A DNA stretch of 47,209 bases, taken from the IMG/VR virus record IMGVR_UViG_3300018877_000053, positions 1 through 47,209 of that record. One strand, written 5' to 3'. Shown here piece by piece: positions 1 to 8,188 of this stretch. The notes under the pieces are model-generated. The model was not told the DNA's origin. It ran no database searches and saw nothing but the letters and a program-made list of their open reading frames with translations. The translations under genes and the position numbers were made by a program. Source of the stretch: a virus. Each line of letters begins with the position of its first letter. Positions within the stretch are counted from its first letter, which is position 1.

Positions 1-633
1 CTAATCGGTCACTTCTTTTAACTCTTTAGCGTACTTTTTAAACAATTGGTTCTGAATATTACTGTTTAACTTAATTACACGTTCGTCAGTTTGCTCTTTT
101 AATTTTTTTGAAATGCTGTTAGTTTTTTTCTGATCCTCTGGGTTTAAATCATATTTACCTTGAATGTATGATGTTAATACCCAGTCTTCCTTATAGACAT
201 AACCAGGATTTAAGAATAGCACGTACTGTTTGCCATCTTCCATCAGTTGATACCCTTCCTTCATGTATCGCAGCTCTTCTCCGTTCCTCTTGACCACGGC
301 GTTAGGCTCATGGAGAATAATCTCATCTCCTACTTTGAAACCCTTTTCCGAGGCGTCCTTCATAATTTTTTTGATCTTTATTGTACGTTTGGTGGCAAAC
401 TCCCTTACAGTCCCATCACTTTCATATTCAACAAAATTTTCAGCATGTGGAGTTGCTTCACCAACAATTACCATGACCGCCTCTTCTTCTATCGCTTTCA
501 AGTTCTCATAAATTTCCATATCTGCTTCCAATGTTACTTCTCGAACTTCAACTGGTTTAACAGAGTCCGCACTTAAGCTACCGGTGAACATGAGCATAGT
601 AGCTAGACTGCCAATTAATAGTATGTTGGACAT
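1..633 (-). CDS. Secreted protein of unknown function
   Basis: A 210-residue protein. Residues 1-22 form a plausible signal peptide (short polar start, hydrophobic stretch, small residues before ADS), so it is probably exported. The ATG has a good ribosome-binding site (AAGGAGG, 8 bases upstream). The mature part is charged, Lys/Glu-rich, with no cysteine and no motif I recognise. It begins 21 bases after the stop of the secreted metalloprotease gene, so the two are very likely co-transcribed; it could be a partner, inhibitor or co-secreted factor, but that is inference. It lies beyond the lysis cassette and its terminator, the usual place for lysogenic-conversion genes. Confidence 0.75.
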   Translation of the reverse strand: MSNILLIGSLATMLMFTGSLSADSVKPVEVREVTLEADMEIYENLKAIEEEAVMVIVGEATPHAENFVEYESDGTVREFATKRTIKIKKIMKDASEKGFKVGDEIILHEPNAVVKRNGEELRYMKEGYQLMEDGKQYVLFLNPGYVYKEDWVLTSYIQGKYDLNPEDQKKTNSISKKLKEQTDERVIKLNSNIQNQLFKKYAKELKEVTD

Positions 634-654
634 GATTAAATCCTCCTTGAAATT

Positions 655-1218
655 TTAGTCATTAGACCATTTATCTTTTAAATTACCTATATCGTGCTTA
701 GTTGGAGCAATGACCGAGGTTCTTCCTTGGATCATAACTGAATTTGAATTATCCGAGTGGGATAAGCTCAAGGTATGTCCAAATTCATGGGTCACGGTTT
801 TCAAACGATCATCGCTTTTATATTTTTCATCACTCCAATATTGAAGATTTAACCTGAGATTCGCAATTTCCCATTCTTCGCTTTTCCAATCATCTAAAAC
901 TAAATCTCCTTTTGCATTCTTATAGTAAGGTTCAACCCAACCCGAATCACGTTGATTATAATAGGAAGCATAAACTCTAATATCCGAACTTGACTTTTTT
1001 GAAACAGCATCCAATTCTACTTCGGGAATAAGATCATTCCATGCGTTGGCACCTTTTTCCACTATGTCTTTGACCTTGTTCTTAGTTACTGAATCATCCA
1101 TCCAATATTCTAACTTTGCATTTCGGAAGCCTCCAACATACTCACCTTCACCCGCGTATACTGGCAGGGATGTGGCGAAGACGAGAAAAGGTACCACAGA
1201 TAGCAAAATCTTTTTCAA
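655..1218 (-). CDS. Secreted matrixin-type zinc metalloprotease
   Basis: A 187-residue protein that probably cleaves proteins outside the cell. Residues 1-22 form a signal peptide ending VYAG. The zinc site HEFGHTLSLSH (residues 144-154) fits the metzincin consensus HExxHxxGxxH except that Ser replaces the usual Gly, with Glu145 as catalytic base; a following SVMIQG (about 160-165) is a candidate Met-turn. There is no obvious propeptide beyond the short stretch after the signal. I chose the TTG start at 1218 because AAGGAG lies 8 bases upstream; a GTG three codons earlier sits against the same site and is too close. It is the first gene of a two-gene unit with the next secreted protein, with its own upstream region (1219-1430). 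Family assignment is strong; the substrate is unknown. Confidence 0.85.
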   Translation of the reverse strand: MKKILLSVVPFLVFATSLPVYAGEGEYVGGFRNAKLEYWMDDSVTKNKVKDIVEKGANAWNDLIPEVELDAVSKKSSSDIRVYASYYNQRDSGWVEPYYKNAKGDLVLDDWKSEEWEIANLRLNLQYWSDEKYKSDDRLKTVTHEFGHTLSLSHSDNSNSVMIQGRTSVIAPTKHDIGNLKDKWSND

Positions 1219-1431
1219 GATAACCACTCCTTCTCTTTGTATTTTTTACAAAAATTACTATATCACGCATTTTGTTGAAATGTGTAATTTTTTGGTTTTA
1301 ATAATAAAGTCTAACTATTGGAAATCTTAGAAACTAAACCAAGGTATTAATTGAGATTATTGTTGGAACGACGCTGAGTATTAAAGAACAATGTAGGTTT
1401 CAAATTAATGTATTTCGCTTTAAAATGTGGG

Positions 1432-1460
1432 TTGCCCTCCGAAACGGTTCCAGAGGGCAA
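1432..1460 (-). terminator. Terminator-like hairpin after the late/lysis operon
   Basis: An 8-bp perfect inverted repeat (TTGCCCTC / GAGGGCAA, 13-base loop) starts 7 bases after the stop of the small membrane protein gene. The T-run beyond it on the minus strand is weak (CCCACATTTT), so it may be a leaky terminator separating the late operon from the two secreted-protein genes. Confidence 0.6.
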
Positions 1461-1466
1461 TATAGT

Positions 1467-1679
1467 TTAATTGTTTGTATCGTCATTTTCACGTGTAGCA
1501 TCAATATAGCCCTCAGCCACAATATATGTTACAACAGAACCAAAAGCCGTTATCATGGCCGTAACGCTGGTAATCGTGTCAGTTTCTGTTCCAAACAGTA
1601 TAAGTAAGCTGGTAACAAAACTGGTTACAGCAAGCCACAATTTACGCGATGATAATTTCCGTTTAAGATCCTCACTCAT
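1467..1679 (-). CDS. Small membrane protein of the lysis cassette, holin-like
   Basis: A 70-residue protein with two hydrophobic segments (about residues 13-29 and 38-56) and charged ends, acidic at the C-terminus (ENDDTNN). It is the last gene of the lysis cassette, 16 bases after the endolysin gene. Size, topology and place fit a second holin or an antiholin/spanin-like accessory of a Gram-positive phage, but it has no diagnostic motif. Terminator-like sequence follows directly. It could also be a structural membrane protein unrelated to lysis. Confidence 0.7.
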   Translation of the reverse strand: MSEDLKRKLSSRKLWLAVTSFVTSLLILFGTETDTITSVTAMITAFGSVVTYIVAEGYIDATRENDDTNN

Positions 1680-1695
1680 TGAATATCAACGCCCC

Positions 1696-2403
1696 TCATT
1701 TATTTGCTCGATCTACCAGGACAAACACAAGCCATGGCAGATCCTCAAGAATGCTTTGCGGATTTTCTTTAAGTCGTTTCTTCCAATCCTCTGGGTTCTG
1801 CAAGACAAATGTCGCACCTTCACCCAGTTCTGCTGCCAAGCTGTCAATAGCCTTGTAAGCTAGTTCAAGCTGCCACTGTTCATATGCTTTCATAACTGCA
1901 TCGCCCGCCTTTTCAACGACTTTTTCAACAGGTATGACTGGTTTATCAAACCTTGTGAGGTTGTATTTATTAACGATGCTCATGATGTTTTCGAAGTATC
2001 TCGGATCTGTAGCGTATCCGGCCTTTTTCAATGCTGCGGCATAATCACGCGGATTCGTCGCCTTTAGTACCCCGGCATTCACATAACGAGGCTTTTTCAA
2101 CAAGGCCAAATGATCGTCGATCGCCTCGCCGTAGTTGTTATAGGCGCGAAAATTGGCTTTCACTTGCGTTTTGACTCCGTTGTAATATTCAGTAGTCAGG
2201 ATCGTGACGCTTCCAGCTGGACCAACGCCCTTGATATTCCCCAGGTTGTAACTTTCCTTGCCAGTCTTCATATCTTTTGGGGTTTTCAAGTCCCACCCAC
2301 ATTCCTGGATGAGCTGCGCGATGACACCGGAAGGACATGGGTACTTACCCACAATGTACTGTGCAAGCGTGTTTATCACTCTTTCTTGTTTAGACTCGAG
2401 CAT
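1696..2403 (-). CDS. Endolysin with GH73 glucosaminidase domain
   Basis: A 235-residue cell-wall hydrolase expected to cut the glycan strands of peptidoglycan at the end of infection. The GH73-like domain fills roughly residues 20-155: the motif around LIQECGWD (Glu34 is the likely catalytic acid) is followed by a YNLGNIKG segment and by the Tyr-rich NFRAYNNYGEAIDDH and DPRYFENIMSIVNKY segments typical of FlgJ/AcmA-type enzymes. The C-terminal 80 residues are helical with no recognised binding repeat. The start at 2403 is set by AAAGGAGG 9 bases upstream; a longer in-frame opening would run into the holin gene without a site. It overlaps the holin gene by 14 bases and has no signal peptide, so it depends on the holin for release. 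Confidence 0.85.
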   Translation of the reverse strand: MLESKQERVINTLAQYIVGKYPCPSGVIAQLIQECGWDLKTPKDMKTGKESYNLGNIKGVGPAGSVTILTTEYYNGVKTQVKANFRAYNNYGEAIDDHLALLKKPRYVNAGVLKATNPRDYAAALKKAGYATDPRYFENIMSIVNKYNLTRFDKPVIPVEKVVEKAGDAVMKAYEQWQLELAYKAIDSLAAELGEGATFVLQNPEDWKKRLKENPQSILEDLPWLVFVLVDRANK

Positions 2404-2743
2404 CAATGTCCGCCTCCTTTGGTGCCTCTGGTGCCCGTTTGAAGTTTTTCGCAGTACGGTCAATGAAATATCCACCTAGCACAGTTGTCACCGGAATAAT
2501 AGCCTGTCCAAGTAGAGAAATGTCATTGACCGTAAGGCTTCCCTTCACCAGTTTGTAAGCGAACGGAATTTGAAAAAGAATGTAGCTTCCCACGATTGAA
2601 ACAGCGATGATGTCCGTGATTGATAGGCCGTCCTCATCATTCCAGAAGCCGGCCATTTTCCCGCCGGCACGAACAAGAAGGACGATTATTGCAACGGCTA
2701 ATACCGCACCGACAACTCCACCGATCTGTCCGTATGTAACCAT
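2390..2743 (-). CDS. Phage holin
   Basis: A 117-residue protein with about three hydrophobic segments (residues 6-25, 42-62 and 78-92) and a strongly charged C-terminal tail containing KNFKRAPEAPKEADIDAR. This is the size and topology of class I holins, which form the membrane lesions that let the endolysin out. It sits between the XhlA-like gene (3 bases upstream) and the endolysin (14-base overlap), the same position as the holin in PBSX-type cassettes. I cannot assign the exact holin family. Confidence 0.75.
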   Translation of the reverse strand: MVTYGQIGGVVGAVLAVAIIVLLVRAGGKMAGFWNDEDGLSITDIIAVSIVGSYILFQIPFAYKLVKGSLTVNDISLLGQAIIPVTTVLGGYFIDRTAKNFKRAPEAPKEADIDARV

Positions 2744-2746
2744 GGT

Positions 2747-3055
2747 TTACTTCCCTCCCTGGATGATGATCAGTCCGAGCAATGCCAGAATTATGATGCC
2801 ACCAACAGTGCGTCCAAGCCATGTATTCCATGCTTCCAGTTTTGTGATTCGTCTTTCTAAGTTACTGATTTGCTCCGTTCTGGCTGCGTTCAATGCCTGT
2901 GATTCAGCACGGGTGAGGTAAACTTGATCTAGGCTGCCCAACCGATGATTGAGCTGATCGATACTGCTTTTGATATCGGCCACACTTTTCAATTGCTCCT
3001 CCATCCGCGCCAAACGTTCCAATACTAAACTGTCGTTTTGTCGTCTGTCTTCCAT
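2747..3055 (-). CDS. xhlA: XhlA-family haemolysin-like lysis protein
   Basis: A 102-residue protein with a long coiled coil (about residues 8-72, regular Leu/Ile heptads, e.g. LERLARMEEQLKSVADI) followed by one C-terminal transmembrane helix (about 78-98, rich in Gly/Ile/Leu). This matches the XhlA family, which acts with a holin in PBSX-type lysis and is membrane-bound. I chose the ATG at 3055 because AGGAGG lies 9 bases upstream; the longer opening to 3127 would run through a terminator hairpin. It begins the lysis cassette proper. Confidence 0.8.
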   Translation of the reverse strand: MEDRRQNDSLVLERLARMEEQLKSVADIKSSIDQLNHRLGSLDQVYLTRAESQALNAARTEQISNLERRITKLEAWNTWLGRTVGGIIILALLGLIIIQGGK

Positions 3056-3085
3056 GCGCCTTTTCCTCCTCACCCCCTTGGGGCA

Positions 3086-3113
3086 AAAATAAAGGGAGAG
3101 CCGTAGCCCTCCC
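3086..3113 (-). terminator. Intrinsic terminator upstream of lysis cassette
   Basis: On the minus strand an 8-bp GC-rich stem (arms around GGGAGGGC / GGCTCTCCC, loop TACG) at 3094-3113 is followed by TTTATTTTTG. It lies between the XkdX gene and the XhlA-like gene, so it can limit read-through from the tail genes into lysis. Confidence 0.75.
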
Positions 3114-3120
3114 AGTAAAA

Positions 3121-3153
3121 AAATCACCGACTAGAAATCTTGGCCGGTGATTT
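3121..3153 (-). terminator. Second terminator overlapping the XkdX stop
   Basis: A perfect 9-bp inverted repeat AAATCACCG / CGGTGATTT with a 15-base loop spans the end of the XkdX gene; on the minus strand it runs straight into a T-run. Together with the next hairpin it forms a tandem pair ahead of the lysis genes. Confidence 0.75.
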
Positions 3154-3268
3154 GCCTGAACTCTTCCGGAGTGATTTCTCCGTAAGGGTTCGATTCAGTT
3201 CGTACTGCTAAGCGAAGTTGGTCGATTGTGACCCATTTGTACTTATACGCTAAGCTCCAGAATGCCAT
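3131..3268 (-). CDS. xkdX: XkdX-family small tail protein
   Basis: A 45-residue protein of the XkdX family, small proteins encoded after the tail-fibre gene in PBSX-like and many Firmicute phages; their exact role is unknown. The family pattern is clear: aromatic start MAFWSLAYKYKW, then DQLRLAV, NPYGEITPEEFRQITG. The ATG overlaps the stop of the upstream gene as TAATG, with GAAAGGAGGT just upstream, so it is translationally coupled. A terminator hairpin overlaps its last codons. Confidence 0.85.
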   Translation of the reverse strand: MAFWSLAYKYKWVTIDQLRLAVRTESNPYGEITPEEFRQITGQDF

Positions 3269-3462
3269 TAGTTACCACCTCCTTTCAATTGGATGAGTTC
3301 CAGCTTTACCAAGACGAGTTGTTGACCAAGTGTTTGAATGGTTGCATCTTTCTCCATATTGCTGATCTTCAGCGCGGTAAGTTCCTGTCCTATTGTCAAA
3401 ACAGGATCATTCTCTTGGTCTTCGCGGATCTTAGAGATTGGCTTCACGTTTTGAAATTTCAT
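3268..3462 (-). CDS. Short coiled-coil tail-fibre accessory (XkdW position)
   Basis: A 64-residue protein, mostly one predicted amphipathic helix (residues 20-58, heptad Leu/Ile), ending in a KGGGN tail. It overlaps the tail-fibre stop by one base and the XkdX start by one base. Place and size match the XkdW slot of PBSX, where small chaperone or fibre-tip proteins are coded, but sequence alone gives no function. Confidence 0.7.
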   Translation of the reverse strand: MKFQNVKPISKIREDQENDPVLTIGQELTALKISNMEKDATIQTLGQQLVLVKLELIQLKGGGN

Positions 3463-6400
3463 TAGTCAAAAGCACCCCCATACCCGTTCAATCTTACCCG
3501 CTCAGTTGCTGTTCCTTTGGCGAGGACTACCCAGATGTTGATACCCCAGTCAGCTGCTGTCTTGGTGGTATTCTGGAACAGGTACCCGCGACCACCACGA
3601 ACCGCCCCAGTTGCATCCTCCCATGTTGGGGTCTGGTCAAAAGCGTTGTTGCAAACCTTGACGCTTTCAATTTCAGCGCCTTCTGGGATGTATCTTTCCA
3701 GTGTTACAAGCACCCGCTCTGGCATAGCGTCGCAGGTGAAGTGAGCTAGGACGTCAGGGTTGTCAAAGTTCAGAATGAACTCAATATGTGTCTCTGTCCG
3801 TGTAAACGTGTAGGTGCGGGTAGATATTAGTCCCTTACTGTCTGTCGCCTCTACTGTCAGAGAGTGTGGGGTGTCCAAGTCTAATCTGATCCAGAAATCA
3901 TGAGGGATTGTAATGGAGTAATCCTGATTTGGCACACCCGGAAACGATCGGATTACAGCCCCGTTGATTTTCTCGGTGACGGTGAAGGAATCTCCCTCTG
4001 GTTCCCTAATGGAGTAAGTCTTGGTCGGTGGACTATTCAACACCCCAAGATTTTCGTTTGTACCTGAGATCACCGGCGGGCGGTTCCAAACGACGCGGAA
4101 CTTTCGTGTTACTTCCGCCGATTTGCCGCCCTTGTCATCCTCGCTCCAGATCGTTAAGGTGTGGTCTACACCCTCTGAGAGATCGAAACCGACAATATCA
4201 ATGGTTCCGTCGTAAATCCGTTTGTTGCTGTAGGTCAGTGTTTTGGCAAAATAAATAGGCGTGCTACCGTCTGAAAGACCGGGTTGCATCGCCCTGGTTG
4301 TGCCACCGTTTACTCTAAACTTTGCAGTAACAACGTTGTCCTCATTTACATCTGTCGTGTAACCTTCAATCAGGAGAGAGCTACCCTCAGTCAGAGTAAC
4401 ATTACTAGATGGCGAAGTGACTGTAATGCTTGGTGCCTCGTTTATGTTCAAATGGCCATAATACTTCACACCATTCCCACGGTAGATCGTTGGCGGGATT
4501 ACAAATTTGGCCTTGTACGTCGGGTCGTGTAGCATTGCTGGGTAATTCCCACTGCCAATAAGGGTTTCCGTGAATGTCGTAAAGTCATCCGTCGATTCTA
4601 AACGCTTGAGCCCCCCTTGTCCATCATAGGAGACGAACAACTTCCCGTCCTTGTCACTTGAGATGGATGGGTTTGTTCCCACTGCGGCGAGCACCTTCGT
4701 CGTTCCCCATGTTATGGTATCAGCTGAGTTGACGTAACGCACTGTCGGCTCTGTCGCTCCTGCGGTTTGTCCATACCACACAATGTGATATTTGCCATTC
4801 GGGGTGCGGATCATCTGCGGCATTTGCTGTATATAGTTGCCGCCAGCGAAGTAAATCATCTTTTTGGTCCATGTAGAACGCAGGAATGTTGACGTTTCGA
4901 GTTTGTTGTCTCTTCTCAGGATGGAGACATTGTGATAGGAATTGCCTGTGTTCGTCCAGTTAAACCCTTGCAGTCCAATGGCAATAACCGGCACATTACC
5001 ATCCATAACCAGTGATATGCCGTCGGCTTGAATGGCCGAGTTGTGGAACGTAGTAACTTGTTCCGCTACACCCGGGGTACCCAGTGTGCCGTTCACATTA
5101 ATCGGAACGGAGCCGCATCGGACGTTGAAGCTTTGGTTGTAGGTGGTATTCTTGGAATTGTGTGCCCACCATAGGGTATTGCCATCAGGTGAAATTGCGA
5201 TCTGGCGGTGTTCAGTATCCGCCTGATTATCGTCAACCTTCACCCTTGTGGCTGTTATATCAGTATTGGTAACTGTTGTGGCATCGAACGCGATGATATC
5301 CATCGTTCCACCACCGGACCACGTATAGCCGATATACACCCAATTCCCCTTGGATACCACTGAAAAGTTCCTGTCATAGTTTGATGCATTAGGGAAAAAG
5401 AACGTCAATTGTTGCCACGTCTTGCCCTTGGTTTCTGATTTGTATACGTAATACTTCTGGTTGGTCATATCATAGGCGACACCGATCAACCAGCCGTTGG
5501 ACAACTGCACTGGTCTACCCATGGCATATGTGAGATAAGTGCTTGACACAACATTAACAGGGGCGAGGATTACACCGTCTTTCTGGCGAACCGTAAATGT
5601 GGTGGACTGCGCATACCCAGATGGTTCTCCCTTGGAATCGACTGCACGGACGCGGACACGGGCACCCGTTGTATCAACCATAGGTGGAACGGTGGCGGGA
5701 AATGTGCTCGTTGTCATCCCTGTTGCGATATTGATCCACGTACCCACGCCGTCATAGATATCTGCGTCATAAGTTAGGGAGTCGCCGTCCGGGTCAGCCG
5801 CGCCCGTAACGGTTATCGTGATCGTGTCACCGCACTCGCATGCGGACTTATCGACCGTCACGCCAGTTGGGTCCGATGGAACGCTATTCACGATTGGTTC
5901 GAGTACGAGCAACTGACTGAAACCAGTTGAATATCCACCGCCCCCCACCGTTGCCTGCATTTCGTTAGGTGTTTGGTCGCGGTCATTGTACATATACCTG
6001 ATCATTGCTTGTGTATAATAATTATTCCCGCTATCATGCACTTCGGAATAACCTAACGGCGCCGTAAACCCAGCCCCGCCCGTTCCGATATTGAATATCG
6101 CAAACATCGTATCATCCGCGTTGACGGATATAGTGGACTCAGATGGACGGAAAGTTTGCACGTTCACATGATCGGCATACTGATTGAGTTTGATATTTTT
6201 GACGTTGCGAAAAGCATATATTGCCGCGCCGATTGCAGCGCTCGTGCCACTTGTCATGCCGAATGTAGGAGTCGTTTCGTTAGAAGTCGCAAATTTATAA
6301 GCGAATGCCTTCATGCGACCGTCATAATGATTGTTCAAGAAAGTCCATCCGCTAGGCGCTGTGTAGCGATAATCGCCAGACAAGTTATTGATCAATTGTA

Positions 6401-7043
6401 CAACAAGTAAATCACCTGCTTGTATCCCGGAAGGAAGTGAAGGGCTAATGGCGGTAGAGTTTGAATATGTGTTGCCTCCACTCCCCACATACTCAACCTG
6501 CTTCTTCCCTGTTGTCGGGATTGTGTAGTTGATGGAGAGGGTTGGGCGTTGCGAAACAGTTGTGGTATCTTTGGTTGCAAAGTTAACTGCCTCTGTCTCG
6601 CTCGGTTCACTTTGAATTGTGAATGTCATGCCGAAATTAGGCGTTCCATTCACCCATTCTTGGATAAGAGACTTCACGTCAATGTTTAATGTCGTCCCAC
6701 CCGTAGTCCCTGTTTGGAAAGTAACTGAAGCCGCACCATTAAACGAAGGCGCTGTGTCCCACGTTGTTGATTCTGTCCAAGCGCTTGTAGCTTTGTGAAT
6801 TTGAATTGTTTTTGAGCCGGATGTCGCTTGGTTCACGACAAAAAGTTTCAATGTAGCCGAATTGATAACCGCGTCATTCGGGATTAATCCAAGATCAAAG
6901 AACATAAGCATCCTGAGAATACCTGTGCCACTCTTCCCTACCCACGCATTATAATTCGTTCCGTATGTCGTTGTTGGGTTTTGGCTAGATATTTGCGTAT
7001 CGCGTAAAATGGAGTTATCTACCGATAGTGTAACGCTAGGCAT
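3462..7043 (-). CDS. Large tail fibre with DNRLRE, Asp-box propeller and Ig-like domains
   Basis: A 1193-residue protein, probably the receptor-binding or surface-degrading fibre at the tail tip. Residues about 1-175 look like a DNRLRE-type beta-sandwich (pattern RDTQISSQNPTTTYGTN, then FDLGLIP and a WVNGTPNFG segment). About 180-385 is a second beta-rich module; about 395-490 an Ig/fibronectin-like module; 495-880 resembles a sialidase-like beta-propeller, with one clear Asp-box (SETKGKTW) and a weaker SSDKDGKLFVSYDGQ repeat; 890-1080 holds two Ig-like repeats with parallel DHTLTIWSEDDKGG / PHSLTVEATDSKG ends. The last ~100 residues are a separate tip domain. I see no chaperone-type autoprotease and cannot identify a catalytic triad, so binding or hydrolysis are both possible. 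Start by AGGGGGAGG just upstream of the ATG. Confidence 0.8.
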   Translation of the reverse strand: MPSVTLSVDNSILRDTQISSQNPTTTYGTNYNAWVGKSGTGILRMLMFFDLGLIPNDAVINSATLKLFVVNQATSGSKTIQIHKATSAWTESTTWDTAPSFNGAASVTFQTGTTGGTTLNIDVKSLIQEWVNGTPNFGMTFTIQSEPSETEAVNFATKDTTTVSQRPTLSINYTIPTTGKKQVEYVGSGGNTYSNSTAISPSLPSGIQAGDLLVVQLINNLSGDYRYTAPSGWTFLNNHYDGRMKAFAYKFATSNETTPTFGMTSGTSAAIGAAIYAFRNVKNIKLNQYADHVNVQTFRPSESTISVNADDTMFAIFNIGTGGAGFTAPLGYSEVHDSGNNYYTQAMIRYMYNDRDQTPNEMQATVGGGGYSTGFSQLLVLEPIVNSVPSDPTGVTVDKSACECGDTITITVTGAADPDGDSLTYDADIYDGVGTWINIATGMTTSTFPATVPPMVDTTGARVRVRAVDSKGEPSGYAQSTTFTVRQKDGVILAPVNVVSSTYLTYAMGRPVQLSNGWLIGVAYDMTNQKYYVYKSETKGKTWQQLTFFFPNASNYDRNFSVVSKGNWVYIGYTWSGGGTMDIIAFDATTVTNTDITATRVKVDDNQADTEHRQIAISPDGNTLWWAHNSKNTTYNQSFNVRCGSVPINVNGTLGTPGVAEQVTTFHNSAIQADGISLVMDGNVPVIAIGLQGFNWTNTGNSYHNVSILRRDNKLETSTFLRSTWTKKMIYFAGGNYIQQMPQMIRTPNGKYHIVWYGQTAGATEPTVRYVNSADTITWGTTKVLAAVGTNPSISSDKDGKLFVSYDGQGGLKRLESTDDFTTFTETLIGSGNYPAMLHDPTYKAKFVIPPTIYRGNGVKYYGHLNINEAPSITVTSPSSNVTLTEGSSLLIEGYTTDVNEDNVVTAKFRVNGGTTRAMQPGLSDGSTPIYFAKTLTYSNKRIYDGTIDIVGFDLSEGVDHTLTIWSEDDKGGKSAEVTRKFRVVWNRPPVISGTNENLGVLNSPPTKTYSIREPEGDSFTVTEKINGAVIRSFPGVPNQDYSITIPHDFWIRLDLDTPHSLTVEATDSKGLISTRTYTFTRTETHIEFILNFDNPDVLAHFTCDAMPERVLVTLERYIPEGAEIESVKVCNNAFDQTPTWEDATGAVRGGRGYLFQNTTKTAADWGINIWVVLAKGTATERVRLNGYGGAFD

Positions 7044-7058
7044 GTTCCTCCCCCTTTC

Positions 7059-7337
7059 CTATACCTCTAATCTCGATTGTCCGGCGTTGTAGTAACCGCG
7101 AATGACCTTTATTGAGTCGAGGGTGGACAGGTCATCGTTGAAGTTGTTATGTGTGAAGTTATCTGGCAGGGTAGATTCCATCGTATTCATTCGAGTCAAT
7201 AGATTCGATATTTTCGTCTCAGCTTCACCTAAACGAGTGTGAGCGTCGTTAATCCCTTTTTCCCAACGGTTAACGTCCGACTCTGTTACCTGGTCCTCAG
7301 CTTTCCAATCTAATTTTGCTTGATATGTTTCCGCCAT
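7059..7337 (-). CDS. Short tail-fibre attachment-type protein
   Basis: A 92-residue protein with an N-terminal TYQAKLDWKAEDQVTESDVNRWE segment like the start of several Firmicute phage fibre proteins, then a coiled-coil stretch (about residues 30-60). It lies between the YmfQ/XkdU-type operon and the large fibre gene, 15 bases from each side or less. It may act as the base that joins the fibre to the baseplate, possibly an N-terminal domain split from the fibre. Function is inferred from place. Confidence 0.65.
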   Translation of the reverse strand: MAETYQAKLDWKAEDQVTESDVNRWEKGINDAHTRLGEAETKISNLLTRMNTMESTLPDNFTHNNFNDDLSTLDSIKVIRGYYNAGQSRLEV

Positions 7338-7343
7338 CCGCCT

Positions 7344-7619
7344 TTATCCCCCCTTCACCTCAAAGGAAAATGCAAACCGAAGAATCTGCTCATCAATAAC
7401 CTGCAGGTTGGTAAGGCGTTCTGTGATGAGACCGCCCTTTTCGTCCAACAGTTTAACAGATGAGACCTTTTGAATGCCGCGCACTGGTGCTGTTGTGACG
7501 GAAACGATACTCCCCAATCGTTCTACTTTTTCGATACCCACTGTCTGGTTGTTTAAGATGAGGCTGGAGACCCTCAGGCGTAAATCCTCCGCTGTCCTCT
7601 CTAAGTAATCCCTTTCCAT
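7344..7619 (-). CDS. Small baseplate-associated protein of unknown function
   Basis: A 91-residue protein with a helical start (MERDYLERTAEDLRLRVSS) followed by short beta-prone strands. It touches the XkdU-type gene (start base shared with its stop) and has GAGGTGG upstream of the ATG. Related small genes sit at this spot in many PBSX-like prophages, always between XkdU and the fibre genes. I cannot give a function; a baseplate or fibre adaptor is likely. Confidence 0.65.
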   Translation of the reverse strand: MERDYLERTAEDLRLRVSSLILNNQTVGIEKVERLGSIVSVTTAPVRGIQKVSSVKLLDEKGGLITERLTNLQVIDEQILRFAFSFEVKGG

Positions 7620-8188
7620 CAGATTTCCACCTCACTTTGATTCTTGATCAGCGTCATGCCCACTTTCAGCTCTTGGATTTTGTGATATCTCTGCAGCTTG
7701 GCCACAACCCGATCGGAAATGACAAGTGCCTCCGACTGAGCGCCCAGTTCATACTCATGCTTTTGATGGCTTGGCTCCGCTTTAAGTAGCGCCGTCTCCA
7801 AGCTCATCAAATTTGCGTCGATTGTGTTCAACCGAACAAGGTAACAGAATGGTCGAATCCGTTTCTTGATCGTTGCTTGGAAGCCGTGGTCTTTTGCAAA
7901 GGCGATGACTTTAGCAGGGGTCAACACGCCGCGAGCCCTTCGTTTGTTGAGAAGCCGTAGCTGACGGTCTCGAATGGTATCATCTAGCTCTGGGTGCTCG
8001 TCGTAGATCTTCTCCCAGCGTTCGATGAGTAGTTCCGTTGTATCGAGGGCCATTTCCCTCTTCATCTGCTGCTGCCAAGCTAAGAAATCATTCAGCTGTC
8101 GTTCATATGCTCTTAACTCTCCGCGTGAAACCGGGTCGTTATCGCTGTAGAGGCCGGTCGCCTCCATTTGTAGTCTCAAATCAAACAA
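7619..8188 (-). CDS. YmfQ/XkdU-family baseplate wedge protein
   Basis: A 189-residue protein. The central segment LLNKRRARGVLTPAKVIAFA followed by KDHGF is the signature of the YmfQ (DUF2313) tail proteins, equivalent to Mu gp48 / PBSX XkdU, which form part of the baseplate wedge next to gpJ. It overlaps the baseplate J gene by 8 bases and is followed without gap by the next tail gene. Family and place agree. Confidence 0.8.
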   Translation of the reverse strand: MFDLRLQMEATGLYSDNDPVSRGELRAYERQLNDFLAWQQQMKREMALDTTELLIERWEKIYDEHPELDDTIRDRQLRLLNKRRARGVLTPAKVIAFAKDHGFQATIKKRIRPFCYLVRLNTIDANLMSLETALLKAEPSHQKHEYELGAQSEALVISDRVVAKLQRYHKIQELKVGMTLIKNQSEVEI

